From contig CAJNDS010001480.1 of the NCBI GenBank assembly GCA_905221605.1, positions 260,001 to 324,000 on the forward strand: DNA of 64,000 nucleotides, in the 5' to 3' direction. This document shows, one piece after another, positions 1 to 9,915 of this stretch. Numbering within the stretch: the first letter of the stretch is position 1; each line of letters starts with the position of its first letter. Both the position numbers and the translations under genes were made by a program. The notes below the pieces were generated by a model. The model ran no database searches. It was not told the DNA's origin and saw only the letters and a program-made list of their open reading frames with translations. The DNA is from Symbiodinium natans (lineage: Eukaryota; Sar; Dinophyceae; Suessiales; Symbiodiniaceae).

Positions 1-536
1 CCTTTCCGAGTGCTCTTCGCTCTTTGGACACTCTTGGGCTCCTTCTCACAGCCACAACACCTTACAGTTCTAGCTTACAACCTACAGAAGGGTTGAAGAC
101 AAGCTTGTGAAGTAGAGTCGTAGGGCCTTTCGCTGCTGTTTGGGGCTGAGGGTATCCAATTTCAATGCAGGGAGAACGGAGTTCGGAGTTAAGTTTATTT
201 TCAACATCAAGTTGTTTAGGCTGATCTAGGGGTTTAGGGCTCAGGGTTTTCAATGACAAGCTTAGGGTGAGTTAGAATTCAGGGCATAAGTTTACAGGCT
301 TGAGGCTTGCCGGCTTGTGTGGGAGCGCGGAGGTTCATGCTAAGCCTCCTGAAACGGTTGAGAGGGGTTTTGGAGTGGAAGAAAGAATCCGAACCACCAA
401 AGCCCACGAACAACCTCGAGCCGCGCCTTTGGCTCGTATGGGCGCTAGGCCCACTACTGAGGTGCGAATCAGGCTTCGGGCCTGGGGGGGCAATGACTGG
501 CGGGGCCGTTGAAGCTGTGGCGCAGTGAGAGAGCCC
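1..536. other. No supported gene; 5' flank of nucleotidyltransferase gene
   Basis: Single-copy DNA with scattered TTTAGGG-like words around 180-300. Short open frames on both strands overlap each other and none has convincing splice borders. It may hold the promoter or an upstream exon of the nucleotidyltransferase gene, but no motif can be defended. Confidence 0.5.
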
Positions 537-1936
537 ATGCGGCCAGCGGTGGCCAAGCTGCGGCGATCCCGATGTCCAGTTCTCTGCCTGGCGACATCCT
601 GCTTGCTGTTCCTATGTTGCCCATGCACACGCCCAAAAGGCTTGATACTATTTTCCCTCCCGGATTGGAAGCATCCCATGGTGAAGGCAGTGCACGACAT
701 GTCTACAGAGCAATGGCGTAAAACCTCTAACAGCACAACAATTTATGTCCTGAACGAGTTGTCGAGAGAACCACAGGTTCAGGCAGTGCGTGACATGGCC
801 GGACAGAACTGGTCTGCTCTGCCCACAGAGACCAGAAAAAAGTTATTCATGGATTCCCAGGATGAGCTGAACTTTCTTTTCATCAGGTCTATTCAGCATG
901 ACATGCAAACAGTTCGAGAAGGCCTGTTGAGCAGACGCGCGTGCGATGAGCTGGTGGATGCATGCAAGCATGCTCTAGGCACTGATATCGTTGTGGAGTT
1001 GGTCGGATCCTTGACGAGAAACACGGCTTTTGACGAAGACTCCGACTTGGACATGCAGGTCAGGCGAACTGGCGAGCGCGCAGACGAAGAGTTCATGGAG
1101 GAAGACAAGCTCAAAGTTGCACAAAACTTACAAACACTTCCGTTTGTAGGAAAGGTTGCAATTGGAAATGTGGCCGTCAAGTTTGATTTGGGCAATCTCG
1201 AGTCGGGGACCCTTACACATGTGGACCTTGTACTCTTCAGGAAGCGTCCAGAACAGTTTCCAAGGCTTCGCGGAGGGGATGACTTCTGCGCGAATTCTGC
1301 TCGCATCAACGAATTTCTCGAGCAAACGCCTGCAGCTGCAGCTGCCGTTATAGGAATCAAGAACTTTTTTCGTGGTGAGAGGCCCTCAGGAATACTGCTT
1401 GAAGCCATCGTATGGCGACTCTCCAGCAGATTTCCATTGAGCAGCAATGTTTCAGTATTTGCAAGCTCTGGCTCGTTCGACGCAGGTATCCGGGAGGAGT
1501 GCTTTCAATTCTTTACGCATGTGGTGAAAAAAACTGCGGCACTGGCAGAGTTCGACATTCGGTCGTGATCTTCGGGAGGATTTGCAAGCCTTGCCTGCCA
1601 CAAAGCGGGAGGATTATCTGCTAAGCTTTAGGAAGTTGCGGCAGGTTTCACGAAAAGTCCTGAACTTCAGATTGATAAATCGTTACATCTTTGAGGCGGC
1701 AACAGAGTGGTGGACCCCATCTATGGGGCCTTTCAATGAGTATCTCGAGTACGTTTACTGGAAGAAGATCTTCAGCAAGGTGGACAAGGCGGAGACCCTC
1801 ACTCCACGAGGACGGTCCCGAAGCCGATCTTACACCAAAGGTTTCGGTGGTTCAAGCCAACATGGACTGGCGGGTAGGAGGAGAAAGGCACGCCGAACAG
1901 AAGTATCGTACACACGTGATAGGGTCCTTAAGGCGG
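537..1936 (+). CDS. Polymerase-beta-type nucleotidyltransferase, frameshifted
   Basis: I chose ATG 537; the frame is also open from a GTG at 525. The protein starts with a basic stretch and a hydrophobic Cys/Leu segment (about residues 13-31), which could be a signal or anchor. The nucleotidyltransferase core follows: VELVGSLTRNTAFDEDSDLD near residues 153-172, that is a GS motif followed by the DxD metal-binding pair, then a third acidic residue in THVDLVL near residue 230. This layout is that of poly(A)/terminal-uridylyl transferases and relatives; the exact substrate cannot be told. The frame stops at 1566-1568, but the +1 frame continues as RDLREDLQALPATKREDYLL and onward to a GTGAGT donor at 1937. 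One extra T near 1563 accounts for the break, so this is either a pseudogene or a sequencing error. The 3' exons are not identified. Confidence 0.75.
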
Positions 1937-2146
1937 GTGAGTTTAAGAGGGCCCTTGTACTCTCCTTTCCCTTTCTGCCCCGACATGTCCTCCCTGAGGC
2001 CAGAAACCCTACACCCTCAACCCGAAAAACCTAAAGCCCTAAAACCTAGGTCGCCGCGTGAGCTTGTGCTTGGGATTCGTCCTAAAGAGATCGGAAGACC
2101 TTGAAGCAGTGTAGGCCTTCAAGGAATTTAAGGCTTTAGGGATTTA

Positions 2147-2228
2147 GTTCTTAGTCGGGAACGAGGGAATGAGGCGCCCTATATACTCCCTTAACGGGAA
2201 ATTCCCTGACTCATTCCCTACTAAGAAC
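2147..2228. mobile_element. MITE-like inverted repeat, GTTCTTAGT family, copy 1
   Basis: The left end GTTCTTAGTCGGGAACGAGG is mirrored on the right by CATTCCCTACTAAGAAC, with a short AT-rich centre. It has no coding capacity. Related copies lie at 2597-2690 and 63224-63310. It sits in the intron after the nucleotidyltransferase exon. Confidence 0.7.
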
Positions 2229-2286
2229 CCGGGGGTAGAGTTTAGGGGTCTCGTGTGTTATGGGGGGAGTAGATGAAATGAAGTCT

Positions 2287-2288
<2 letters not shown>

Positions 2289-2331
<43 letters not shown>
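2289..2331 (+). repeat. (CT)n microsatellite
   Basis: About 21 CT units, directly visible. Located in an intron between two inverted-repeat elements. Confidence 0.95.
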
Positions 2332-2334
<3 letters not shown>

Positions 2335-2389
2335 GCCGACCGTAGGATTCGGGGACGGGCGCAGCTTTGACATGGGTTCAGGGTACTGA

Positions 2390-2509
2390 TTTAGGGTTTA
2401 GGGTTTAGGGGTTTAGGGGTTTAGGGGTTTAGGGGTTTAGGGGTTTAGGGTTTAGGGTTTAGGGTTTAGGGTTTAGGGTTTAGGGTTTAGGGGTTTAGGG
2501 GTTCGGGTT
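2390..2509 (+). repeat. TTTAGGG / TTTAGGGG telomere-type array
   Basis: Uninterrupted mix of 7-mer TTTAGGG and 8-mer TTTAGGGG units. It lies inside gene-bearing DNA, so it is an interstitial array and not a chromosome end. Confidence 0.95.
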
Positions 2510-2596
2510 AAGTCGGGGCTACTTCTCACCCCCAAGCACGAAAAACCCGAGCCCCCCGAACCCTTAAACTCGAAAGTCGAGGAATTCTTCCCCCTG

Positions 2597-2690
2597 GTTC
2601 TTAGCAATTAGGGAATGAGGGAGTGAGGGCGCTATATATACCGTTTAGGATTCTATAGGGTCCCTCATTCCCTCATTCCCTACTAAGAAC
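2597..2690. mobile_element. MITE-like inverted repeat, GTTCTTAGT family, copy 2
   Basis: Ends GTTCTTAGCAATTAGGGAAT and CTCATTCCCTACTAAGAAC are inverted copies of each other. The right end stops six bases before the exon at 2697, so the splice acceptor AG (2695-2696) lies almost on the element border. Confidence 0.75.
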
Positions 2691-2696
2691 AGCCAG

Positions 2697-2741
2697 CGTT
2701 ACGTGGACCACCCTGCGCTGAAGATTCTCATGGGTGCTGAG
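2697..2741 (+). CDS. Internal exon, unknown gene
   Basis: Follows CAG and ends at a canonical GTAAGA donor at 2742. Phase-0 translation RYVDHPALKILMGAE is protein-like. It may belong to the nucleotidyltransferase gene 0.8 kb upstream on the same strand, but this cannot be proven. Confidence 0.7.
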
Positions 2742-3161
2742 GTAAGAGCTGTGGAGTCGGGCACTCGAGGTTTAAACTACAGCCCCCCGCCCCCCCGCCC
2801 TTTCCCCCTTCTCCCCAAGGGATATAAGCAGAGTTTTTGAAGGGCCCCAAATTTGTGACTTGAGATATTTATATGTCCTTGTATGATAATTATAGAAGGG
2901 GAGGGGATTAGGTCTTAAGTGTTTGAGGGTGTTATTAGGCTTCAGGCTTTAAGGTCTTAAGGGCTTGAACAGGCTTGTTGCCTTCAGGGGCCACTGATAA
3001 GGCCAGCTGGCGGTTTAGGCATTACGTAGGGCTTATGGGTTTAAGGGTAGAGCGTTCAGAGGCTCATGGATAAGGGTCTTACGGCCTCAGGGTTTAAGGG
3101 CTTATAAGCTTTTAGGGCTTTAGCGCTTAAAAGTGCTCAGCGGTTTGTGGCTTCAGTGCTT

Positions 3162-3280
3162 CCTGGGGCTTTCTGCACGGTTTTCCCAAGCTCCGTGGAA
3201 GCGCATGGGCAGGTCAGATCCTTCCCGGGCGTCGTGGTCTTGAAAGACAAAGGGGCCCACATGAAGTGCTTGATTTCGGG
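3162..3280 (+). CDS. Possible exon, unknown gene
   Basis: Open frame containing FPGVVVLKDKGAHMKCL, with GC-rich third codon positions. A second plus frame is also open, and the splice borders are not clear. No family recognised. Confidence 0.35.
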
Positions 3281-4521
3281 TTTCGGGTTTATAGGGTTTC
3301 GGGTTTAGGGCGGGTTGACTTTTGTCACCTGAAGATCACTGGCTGAGCGCCTGAGGGCAACTCTCGCTCTACGCGACTGTCATGCACCGTGTTTGCCTAC
3401 TGTGCATGCACGCCCGCCTTAATTGGTCATACTGGGCTGTTCCTGATCATGTGAACTCCACAGCAAGCAAGGCCTAATCTCTCATGCGCGGAACAGGGGA
3501 CATCGCCAAAGGCCGTTGCATCATGTACCTTCAACGTTGACATGCGAGCTGCAACAAACCTACTTTTCGCTTGGTTTTGATCTGTAGAACACCTTCTAGG
3601 ATTCTTCGGCGGCCTACATAAAGGCAGCTCAACTTTCTTCTTATTCCTAGGGTTTAGGGTTTAGGGGGGGCTTCTTCTTACCCCAAGAGTCCTGTGCCCT
3701 TTGTTTAGTTTCGACCTGCAGGCCCTATAAGACTACTCAAAAGGAACCCCTTCACAAGGCCCAAGTACGTACCTCATGGGTTCCAGCGCCAGCCTATAGA
3801 AGACGGTTGCCGGGTGGCCTCCCCCCTCCATTTAGGTTTTAGGGTTTAGGGTTTAGGGTTTAGGGTTTAGGGGTTTAGGGTTTAGGGTCTAGGGTTTTTA
3901 GGCTTTCGCAGTAGGCTACAAGTTATGAGCGTTCAGTTTTTTGGGGTTTCGGGCCTTAGGAGAAAGCACCAAAGTCCTTTAACAAGAGTGAGTATTGTAA
4001 CGTTGGCCCTTCTCGTGGGGTTTAGACACAGACCTACATACGCCCGACCGCAAAAACATGGTCATGACCTTGAGACTTAAATTTGCTTCTGTTACTTACT
4101 GGCATGATGCAGTGGTGCTACGTTATGTGCCTTGGTAGCTGAGTGAGCACACTTTACACATTTTGGGATACTAGAATCCCCTATAAAACTGGAAGTGTAC
4201 ACTTTTTGGGGGCTTATGAACTTAGCAACTAAGTTGCATGTTGTGCGTCTGCTGCCCGGAGCTGACAGTCGGTGACCTGAAGTGAACGACTGCGCAAGTG
4301 CGCGACAATGAGCAGGACAGACAGACTCCGAATGCACTGGTAAGCGTGACTTACGGCAAGGTACAAGTTGCTAAGCATGTTTGCAGACCTACCTTCCCCC
4401 CACCCACAGAAGCGGAAAACGTGGACAGGTCTAGCTACATCAACAATATACATCTGATGTACCCGACTGGGCGTTTAGCTAGAGAGAATCCACGACTGGT
4501 CTTGCTTCAATGAAGCAGCAG
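3281..4521. other. Intergenic or intronic DNA with short telomere-type arrays
   Basis: Contains TTTAGGG arrays at 3649-3666 and 3833-3900 and otherwise single-copy DNA. A frame at 4298-4337 ends at a GTAAGC donor (4338) and could be a small exon (DNEQDRQTPNAL); nothing else is supportable. Confidence 0.4.
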
Positions 4522-4680
4522 GGACATCATGCCTACGTTGGGGAACCAGACCCTTCCTTCTCTCTGAAAGCCCACTGTTATCCCGAAGCTCTGTGCGCCT
4601 GCCCGACGTGCCTCAGCGCCATGACGGAACGAGCCCCGGCTCTGCTCCAGGAGAGGCAGGCTGCTCAGAGCTTTGAGAGG
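4522..4680 (+). CDS. Probable exon, cysteine-containing, unknown gene
   Basis: Follows GCAG and is open for about 53 codons. It includes LCACPTCLSAMTERAPALLQ, a CxCxxC cluster that could bind metal. The end is uncertain: candidates are GC at 4660 or the GT after GAGAG near 4681. Confidence 0.5.
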
Positions 4681-5221
4681 GTTGAGGGCTGCGTGTTTGA
4701 GGCTACCAGGCCTGTCAAATTTTCCCCATGCCCTAATAGGCTCACAAACCCCCTGAGGGTGGGCGGGTGTTTCGCCAAGGTTCAGGGGTGTTACTGGCAG
4801 ACGCAGGCTGTAGGTTGAACTTCCTAATCCCTAAATTCTAGACCCTATAACTCTATAAGGGTTCTGAACTTTGAGGTTTGAAGCTGGCTTCTCACCGAAT
4901 CACCCTAAACCCTACGTGGGACAGCCGTTCATATCGGGGGCCTTTTGTGCATTTGTATGGGTGCACGTACTGCAGTGAAACAGAGCAGGCAGCTGACAGG
5001 GGGCTTAGATACAAGGAGCCCTACGGCAAGAAACGGTATCTATAGGGGGAGAAGGGTGTATAACAAGCGCGCGCATGCAAAACCCCAAGCCCTAAACCCT
5101 AAACCCTAAACCCTAAGCTCCGAGCCCTAAGCCCAAACCTCAAAACCATTAGACACGAACCCTGTAAACCCCAAACCCTGACAACAACCATTACACACAC
5201 CGAACTGATTGCTGAGAAGCT

Positions 5222-5323
5222 GTGGCGTCTGATGGCTTCTCAGAGGAAATTACCTGGGATGTGGAATGCAGCCCAAGTTTCAGAGTCAGGCTATGCGAAA
5301 ACCCAGACGTCGATACATACATA
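5222..5323. CDS. Possible exon, frame and strand ambiguous
   Basis: Plus frames read SEEITWDVECSPSFRVRLCE or KLWRLMASQRKLPGMW. On the minus strand a short segment with AG acceptor and GTAATT donor is also open (LTLKLGLHSTSQ). Coding is likely; the reading is not settled. Confidence 0.35.
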
Positions 5324-5534
5324 TATACATTCATGTCTAGGGGAGGGAGAGAGAGAGAGAGAGACCCCAAACCCTCAACCCTAAACCCTAAACCCTATAA
5401 ACTCCATGGGGAGTGGGGAGGGAGGGGAGAGTAGGGCTTGACATGATATTCCCCAAAGCAGCCCTCGAACAGTTGCTGACTGGGGCCCTGCCTGCCTGAA
5501 CTTCAACCTCTCGACCCTGAGCCCTAAACTTCCT

Positions 5535-5572
5535 TGGGGTTTAGGGTTTAGGGTTTAGGGTTTAGGGTTTAA
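5535..5572 (+). repeat. TTTAGGG array
   Basis: About five perfect heptamers on the 3' genomic side of the AG-rich segment, upstream of a minus-strand exon. Confidence 0.9.
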
Positions 5573-5623
5573 ACCCTGCCTAAACCCTTTCTACCCTATG
5601 AAACCCCACCCTGAAGCCCAAAC

Positions 5624-5741
5624 GCTCTCAGGTACAGGATGTGCAACATCATCTGCAAGCCTCGGAACGGGTCATGTTGCCACGCTTGGTAGAAGGTAGC
5701 TTCAGTGCCCATGTACTCAATCCCGAAACACTCAATGTCAA
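5624..5741 (-). CDS. Internal exon on minus strand, unknown gene
   Basis: On the minus strand CTGCAG precedes the exon and GT follows it (donor at 5623-5622). The frame reads VDIECFGIEYMGTEATFYQA and continues …HDPFRGLQMMLHILYLRA, strongly protein-like with aromatic residues throughout. No family recognised. It is the best-supported minus-strand exon in the window. Confidence 0.75.
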
Positions 5742-6134
5742 CTGCAGACCCTAAGTCCCAAACCCTAAAGGGGATGCGAGGCGCAAAGACGCCTTGAGAG
5801 CTCGAGGTACAATTTTACGGCTTTTAGGACTTAGGGCTCAGTGCCGGCGTTTGACCCCCCGCATCATAAACCCTGGACCCCAAACAAGCGTATTGCAGGA
5901 CGCCGAATACAGGGTCGACAGCAGGAGAGGGGTATAAGGAGGGACCCCTAGAAGGGACCCTTAATTAATCTTATTCCCTTATGTTATAGAGTCCCTATAT
6001 ACCTAGTCCCTAAATCACCCCGTCCCTCCTTTAGTCCCTTGAACCCTAAAAACCCTGCACCCTTAAGAGGGTACCCCTAAACCCTAAACCCCAAACCCTA
6101 AACCCTAAACCCTAAACCCTTTGATGCTTGCCAG

Positions 6135-6228
6135 GTGGACCCTGAAGAGCTTCTGCAACTCGAACTACTCGGCGATCTGCACTCCGTCCTGGAGGAGTGT
6201 TGCGGATGCCTTGAGGGCAGAGAGCGAC
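6135..6228 (+). CDS. Internal exon, unknown gene
   Basis: Acceptor TTGCCAG and donor GTTTAGGG, where the donor is the first unit of the following telomere-type array. It reads VDPEELLQLELLGDLHSVLE followed by ECCGCLEGRER. Flanked by (CCCTAAA)n on the left and (TTTAGGG)n on the right, the window's standard pattern. Confidence 0.7.
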
Positions 6229-6496
6229 GTTTAGGGTAGGGTTTAGTTTCGGGTTTAGGGTTTAGGGTTTAGGGCTTAGGGTTTAGGGTCTAGATTCAGA
6301 GTTCAGGGTTCAGAGTTCAGGGTTCATAGGGTTTAGGGTTTAGAGGGCACAGGGTTGGGCTGCCTAGGTTTCATAGCGAAAGTTCGCAAATCTCCCTATG
6401 TGGCCAGACCCAATAAGAGCGGCCGCAGCAAAAGAGGCGCATGGCAGCTTGCTGACCGACACGGAAGCTGAACGACCCTAATCCAATATAGCCCCT

Positions 6497-6597
6497 AAAA
6501 CCCTAAACCCTAAACCCTAAACCCTAAACCCTAAACCCTAAACCCTAAACCCTAAACCCTAAACCCTAAACCCTAAACCCTAAACCCTAAACCCTCC
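6497..6597 (+). repeat. CCCTAAA array
   Basis: About 14 perfect CCCTAAA heptamers. A possible exon (6440-6475, reading AKEAHGSLLTDTEAE or in another frame KSGRSKRGAWQLADRHGS) lies directly to its left. Confidence 0.95.
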
Positions 6598-6930
6598 CTA
6601 GCTCCCCCTTGGAGCTTGACTTAAGGGATTCATGGATGTAGGGCTTCGTACGGCTCCCTCAGAACGCGACCCGGTCAAGTGCTTCAGGGGTTTGTGGTTT
6701 GGTGCTTCAAGAGATGAACCCTAAACCCTAAACCCTAAACCCTAAACCCTAAACCCTAAACCCTAAACACCCTAAAGCCTAAACCCTGAAGGCTTGGGGA
6801 TAAGGAGGGTGGGGCGTAGGCAGGCTTACGGTTCAGGGGTTGAAGTTTAAGGTTAAGTTAAGGGTTACAGGCTTGAAGCTTAGGATGAACCCTAAACCCG
6901 CGTACACCCGAAACCCAACGGCTCTCGAAG

Positions 6931-6988
6931 GATGGGCTACCGAGACAACAAGTGTGCCGGCACTCCCAGCGCCGAACTGGGGTGTCGG
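6931..6988 (+). CDS. Probable exon, unknown gene
   Basis: Acceptor CGAAG, donor GTCTTT. G plus 19 codons reads MGYRDNKCAGTPSAELGCR. A second frame is open too (GWATETTSVPALPAPNW), so the phase is uncertain. Confidence 0.5.
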
Positions 6989-7335
6989 GTCTTTGGGGTC
7001 TGAGGGGGCTGTGGGGTTTTAGGGGTTTGGGGGGTTTTAGGGGCCAGGGGTTTCGGGGTTTAGGGGGTAGGGGCTAGTGTGATGGTAGGTGGGTCCCTTA
7101 TGTAGGCAACCTACCCTCATTTCCTGCTACATACCGTAAGGCCCTCAACCCGAAACGCTATACCCCTGCTGTGGATACCCTCAACCCCTCTGATCAATTT
7201 TGGGATTGAGGTTTCAGGGCCTCTTAGCAACCAGGGAGCCCCAAGAAAGTTTAGCCTATGGTTTCGGGTTTAGGGGTTTAGGGTTTAGGGTTTAGGGTTT
7301 AGGGTTTAGGGTTTAGGGGTAGTCCGAGGTCTCAG

Positions 7336-7406
7336 CTTTCTTGGACTTCAAGGAGAAAGTGATGATGGAGACGTCGTGCGCCCCCGAGTATGCTCAACAC
7401 CAGCCA
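7336..7406 (+). CDS. Probable exon, unknown gene
   Basis: Acceptor TCTCAG; reads FLDFKEKVMMETSCAPEYAQ HQP. Flanks are TTTAGGG on the left and CCCTAAA on the right, opposite to the usual order. The 3' border may be a GC donor at 7407. Confidence 0.55.
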
Positions 7407-7443
7407 GCATGCCACAAACCTCTATAAAGTTTCCCTAAATCCT

Positions 7444-7547
7444 AAACCCTAAACCCTAAACCCCTAAACCCCCAAACCCCCAAACCCCCAAACCCCTAAA
7501 CCCCTAAACCCCTAAACCCCTAAACCCCTAAACCCCTAAACCCCTAA
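7444..7547 (+). repeat. CCCTAAA / CCCCTAAA / CCCCAAA mixed array
   Basis: Directly visible array that changes from 7-mers to 8-mers, including locally homogenised CCCCAAA and CCCCTAAA units. Confidence 0.95.
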
Positions 7548-7849
7548 ATGCTAAACGCTAGACGTCAACCTGCAAGAAACCCTCAAGTCCCTAATCGCCC
7601 AGCTCTTCTTCGGTTTCTCCTTTTGCGCGGCCTTTGGCAGTGTGTGCAGCTGCCTGAAGATCATGTCCAATGTATCATGCATCAACCCTACCCTAACCCT
7701 AAGCTCCAAACGCCCTACCCGAAGCCTTAACGTCTAGACCCCAGACCCTAGAACCCCAAACCGCAAACCCTAAACCCTAACCCCTAACCCCTAAACCCTA
7801 AACCCTAAACCCCCAAAAATACACTAAATCCTGAACTCCTGAACGCAAG

Positions 7850-7916
7850 GACCGTCGTGGACTCGACGGTTTGCACCCGTGGCAAAGACACGCGGCCGGA
7901 GGTCGCGATTTGCAGG
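7850..7916 (+). CDS. Probable exon, unknown gene
   Basis: Acceptor CGCAAG, donor GTTTTAGG. Open reading DRRGLDGLHPWQRHAAGGRD. Surrounded by degenerate CCCTAAA (left) and TTTAGGG (right). Confidence 0.5.
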
Positions 7917-8519
7917 GTTTTAGGGGGTTTAGGGTTTAGGGTTTAGGGTTTTGGGCTAGGGTTTATAGGGTTTAGGGTTTTGAGGGTTTTGGGGGGTTTA
8001 GGGGTCTTAGGGGTTAGTCTTGCAGGGTTTCAGGGGTGTAGGGGGTTGAGGGGTTTTAGGGGCTTTAGGGCGTTTTTGGTTTGAGGGGCTCAGGGTTTTA
8101 GGGATTTAGGGGGTTTGAGGTGTTAGGGGTTTATGGGGTTTAGGGGGTTTGGGGTTTTGGGGATGTAGGGAGGTGAGGATTAGGGTCTTTAGGGGGTTCA
8201 GGGGTTTAGGGAGGGAAGGTTTAGGGGCTTTCGGGGTTTAGGGCTTTTAGGGCCTTAGGGAGCTAGGGCTTGCAGGGTTTTAGGGTTTAGGGTTTAGGGT
8301 TTAGGGTTTAGGGTTTAGGAGGTTTCAGGGTTTTTGCAGGGGCGTCGGGGTTTCGGTGTTTAGGCTCTTGGGATTATATAGGGTTTGGGGTTTGAGGGTT
8401 TAGGGTATACTCTTGGCGTTTTCTGGCTTTCGGAGGTGCAGGGTTTCGAGTTTAGGGCACTAAACCCTAAACACTAAACCCTACGCCTACACCCTAAAGA
8501 GAGCCCAAAGCCCTGAGAG
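7917..8519. other. Intron-like DNA with degenerate TTTAGGG words
   Basis: Nearly every position up to 8450 is a variant of TTTAGGG (insertions, G-run changes, TTTTAGGG). This looks like old array sequence decaying. No gene seen. Confidence 0.7.
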
Positions 8520-8594
8520 GCGGACAGCGACACGCGCTCCTTCTGCTTCAAGCAGTGCAAGACTGCGCTCGGTGGCCCAGCTTTGGCCCCCTGA
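8520..8594 (+). CDS. Terminal exon, unknown gene
   Basis: Follows GAG and reads ADSDTRSFCFKQCKTALGGP ALAP then TGA at 8592-8594. Flanked on both sides by CCCTAAA-type repeats, consistent with a last exon that has no downstream intron start. Confidence 0.55.
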   Translation, partial: ADSDTRSFCFKQCKTALGGPALAP

Positions 8595-8878
8595 GCCCTA
8601 AACCCTAAACCCCAAACCCCAAACCCTAAACCCTAGGCCCTAATTAAACTTGGCCCTAAACCCTCTCAACGCGAAGATCCGGGCGGTTTAAAGGCTTTAG
8701 GGTAGAACTCTTTTTGACACCTCAAAAAACCTTGAGTTTGTAGAGCCCCTTTGAACCTAAGGACATTCCCTGTATGGGAGTCTCCAACCCCCACCCCCGG
8801 CCCCTTTTTCACCCCCTGGATGGGCGGAATTGAAGCAGCATCCGCCTTACAAGAGCCACCCCCAAAAATGTGCAATAT

Positions 8879-8950
8879 AAGGGTCAGAAATATGTTCGAG
8901 GAGTCTTCCCTCGTGGTCCCTATAGCATGATACTATACGAACCCCCCACC
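8879..8950 (+). mobile_element. Dispersed element, GGGGTCGGAA…CACCCC family
   Basis: Contains AGTCTTCCCTCGTGGTCCCT and ends in ACCCCCCACCCC. Related to elements at 36240-36312, 36471-36552, 41930-42010 and, inverted, 47105-47181 and 47188-47263. The poly-C end is variable. Confidence 0.55.
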
Positions 8951-9151
8951 CCCCACCCCCCCCCCCCCAAAAAAAAAAAAAAAACAAACAAAACAAAAAA
9001 AACAAAACAAAAACAAAAAAAAAAAAAAAACAAACCGGTCTAAGTACGAACGCCGCTATATTCAAGCCCCTGAGCAGAGATTTGGGTTGTCAGGTGAGCC
9101 GCACCCCAAACCCGAATCACGAAAGGGACTGTCAAAGGAGGCTTAAAGCAT

Positions 9152-9261
9152 CATGTGGGTAGTTCTCTAAATTAGGGTCCCTTTTGGGGGGGTCCTTATC
9201 GCAAGGGTGCCGCCTTATACAGGGACCTGACAAGGGACCGCAATTTCGAGAACTACCCATG
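9152..9261. mobile_element. MITE-like inverted repeat, GGGTAGTTCTC family, copy 1
   Basis: Left end GGGTAGTTCTCTAAATTAGG is mirrored by the right end TTTCGAGAACTACCC; flanking CATG is present on both sides. The second copy is at 14333-14453. Confidence 0.7.
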
Positions 9262-9608
9262 TTGAAGTGCTATCAGAACTTAACAAGGCTGAACGTATTC
9301 TGGTTTATTTGGGGCTGAATCCTGCGGCTCCTTTTTGCGGAGCTTTCGCTGGGATTGTAACGGTTCTTTCTTGTAGCACATCCCGGAGTAGGACTCTAAA
9401 CCCCAAACCCTAGGGTCCGCATAGCTTAATAGGGATTATGATAGTATAGGGCGTATAACCCCAATTATCGGGTTCATGTGGTGCCCATGGGTACCGCTCA
9501 TCTACACCTTGTAAGCCCTGCGCCCAAAACCCTAAACCCTAACCCCTAACCCCTAAACCTAAAACCCCAAACCCTAAGCCCTAAACCGCAATCAAACTTA
9601 CTAACCAG

Positions 9609-9651
9609 TGCGGATCCTAAGTTCACCGGCGCGATCCCCGTTGCACCTAGG
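9609..9651 (+). CDS. Probable exon, unknown gene
   Basis: Acceptor AACCAG; reads ADPKFTGAIPVAP and ends at AG|GGTTTG. Flanked by CCCTAAA (left) and the long TTTAGGGG array (right). Confidence 0.55.
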
Positions 9652-9656
9652 GTTTG

Positions 9657-9915
9657 AGGCTTGGGGTTTAGGGGTTTAGGGGTTTAGGGGTTTAGGGGTT
9701 TAGGGGTTTAGGGGTTTAGGGGTTTAGGGGTTTAGGGGTTTAGGGGTTTAGGGGTTTAGGGGTTTAGGGGTTTAGGGGTTTAGGGGTGTAGGGGTGTAGG
9801 GGTGTAGGGGTGTAGGGGTGTAAGGGGTTTAGGGGTTTCGGGGTTTGGGGGTTTGAGGGGTTTAGGGGTTTAAGGGGTTAAGGGGTTTAGGGGTTTAGGG
9901 GTTTAGGGGTTTAGC
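9657..9915 (+). repeat. Long TTTAGGGG octamer array
   Basis: The longest array in the window, about 30 units. It is homogenised to the 8-mer TTTAGGGG and includes a local block of GTGTAGGG. Octamer purity over >100 bp implies local unit expansion rather than insertion of standard telomere 7-mers. Confidence 0.95.

Larger units (their letters stand above)
8595..9608. other. No gene seen; repeats, poly-C/A tract and MITE-like elements
   Basis: Contains a CCCTAAA array (8597-8637), a poly-C/poly-A tract (8939-9030) next to a GGTCAGAAA-family element (8879-8950), and an inverted-repeat element (9152-9261). Open frames here come from low-complexity sequence. Confidence 0.6.

Noticed and set aside
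893-1447. Minus-strand open frame of 184 codons
   Set aside because: Shadow of the nucleotidyltransferase, whose plus frame has the catalytic motifs.
8847-9065. Minus-strand frame rich in Phe
   Set aside because: Reads through the poly-A/poly-C tract; low complexity.
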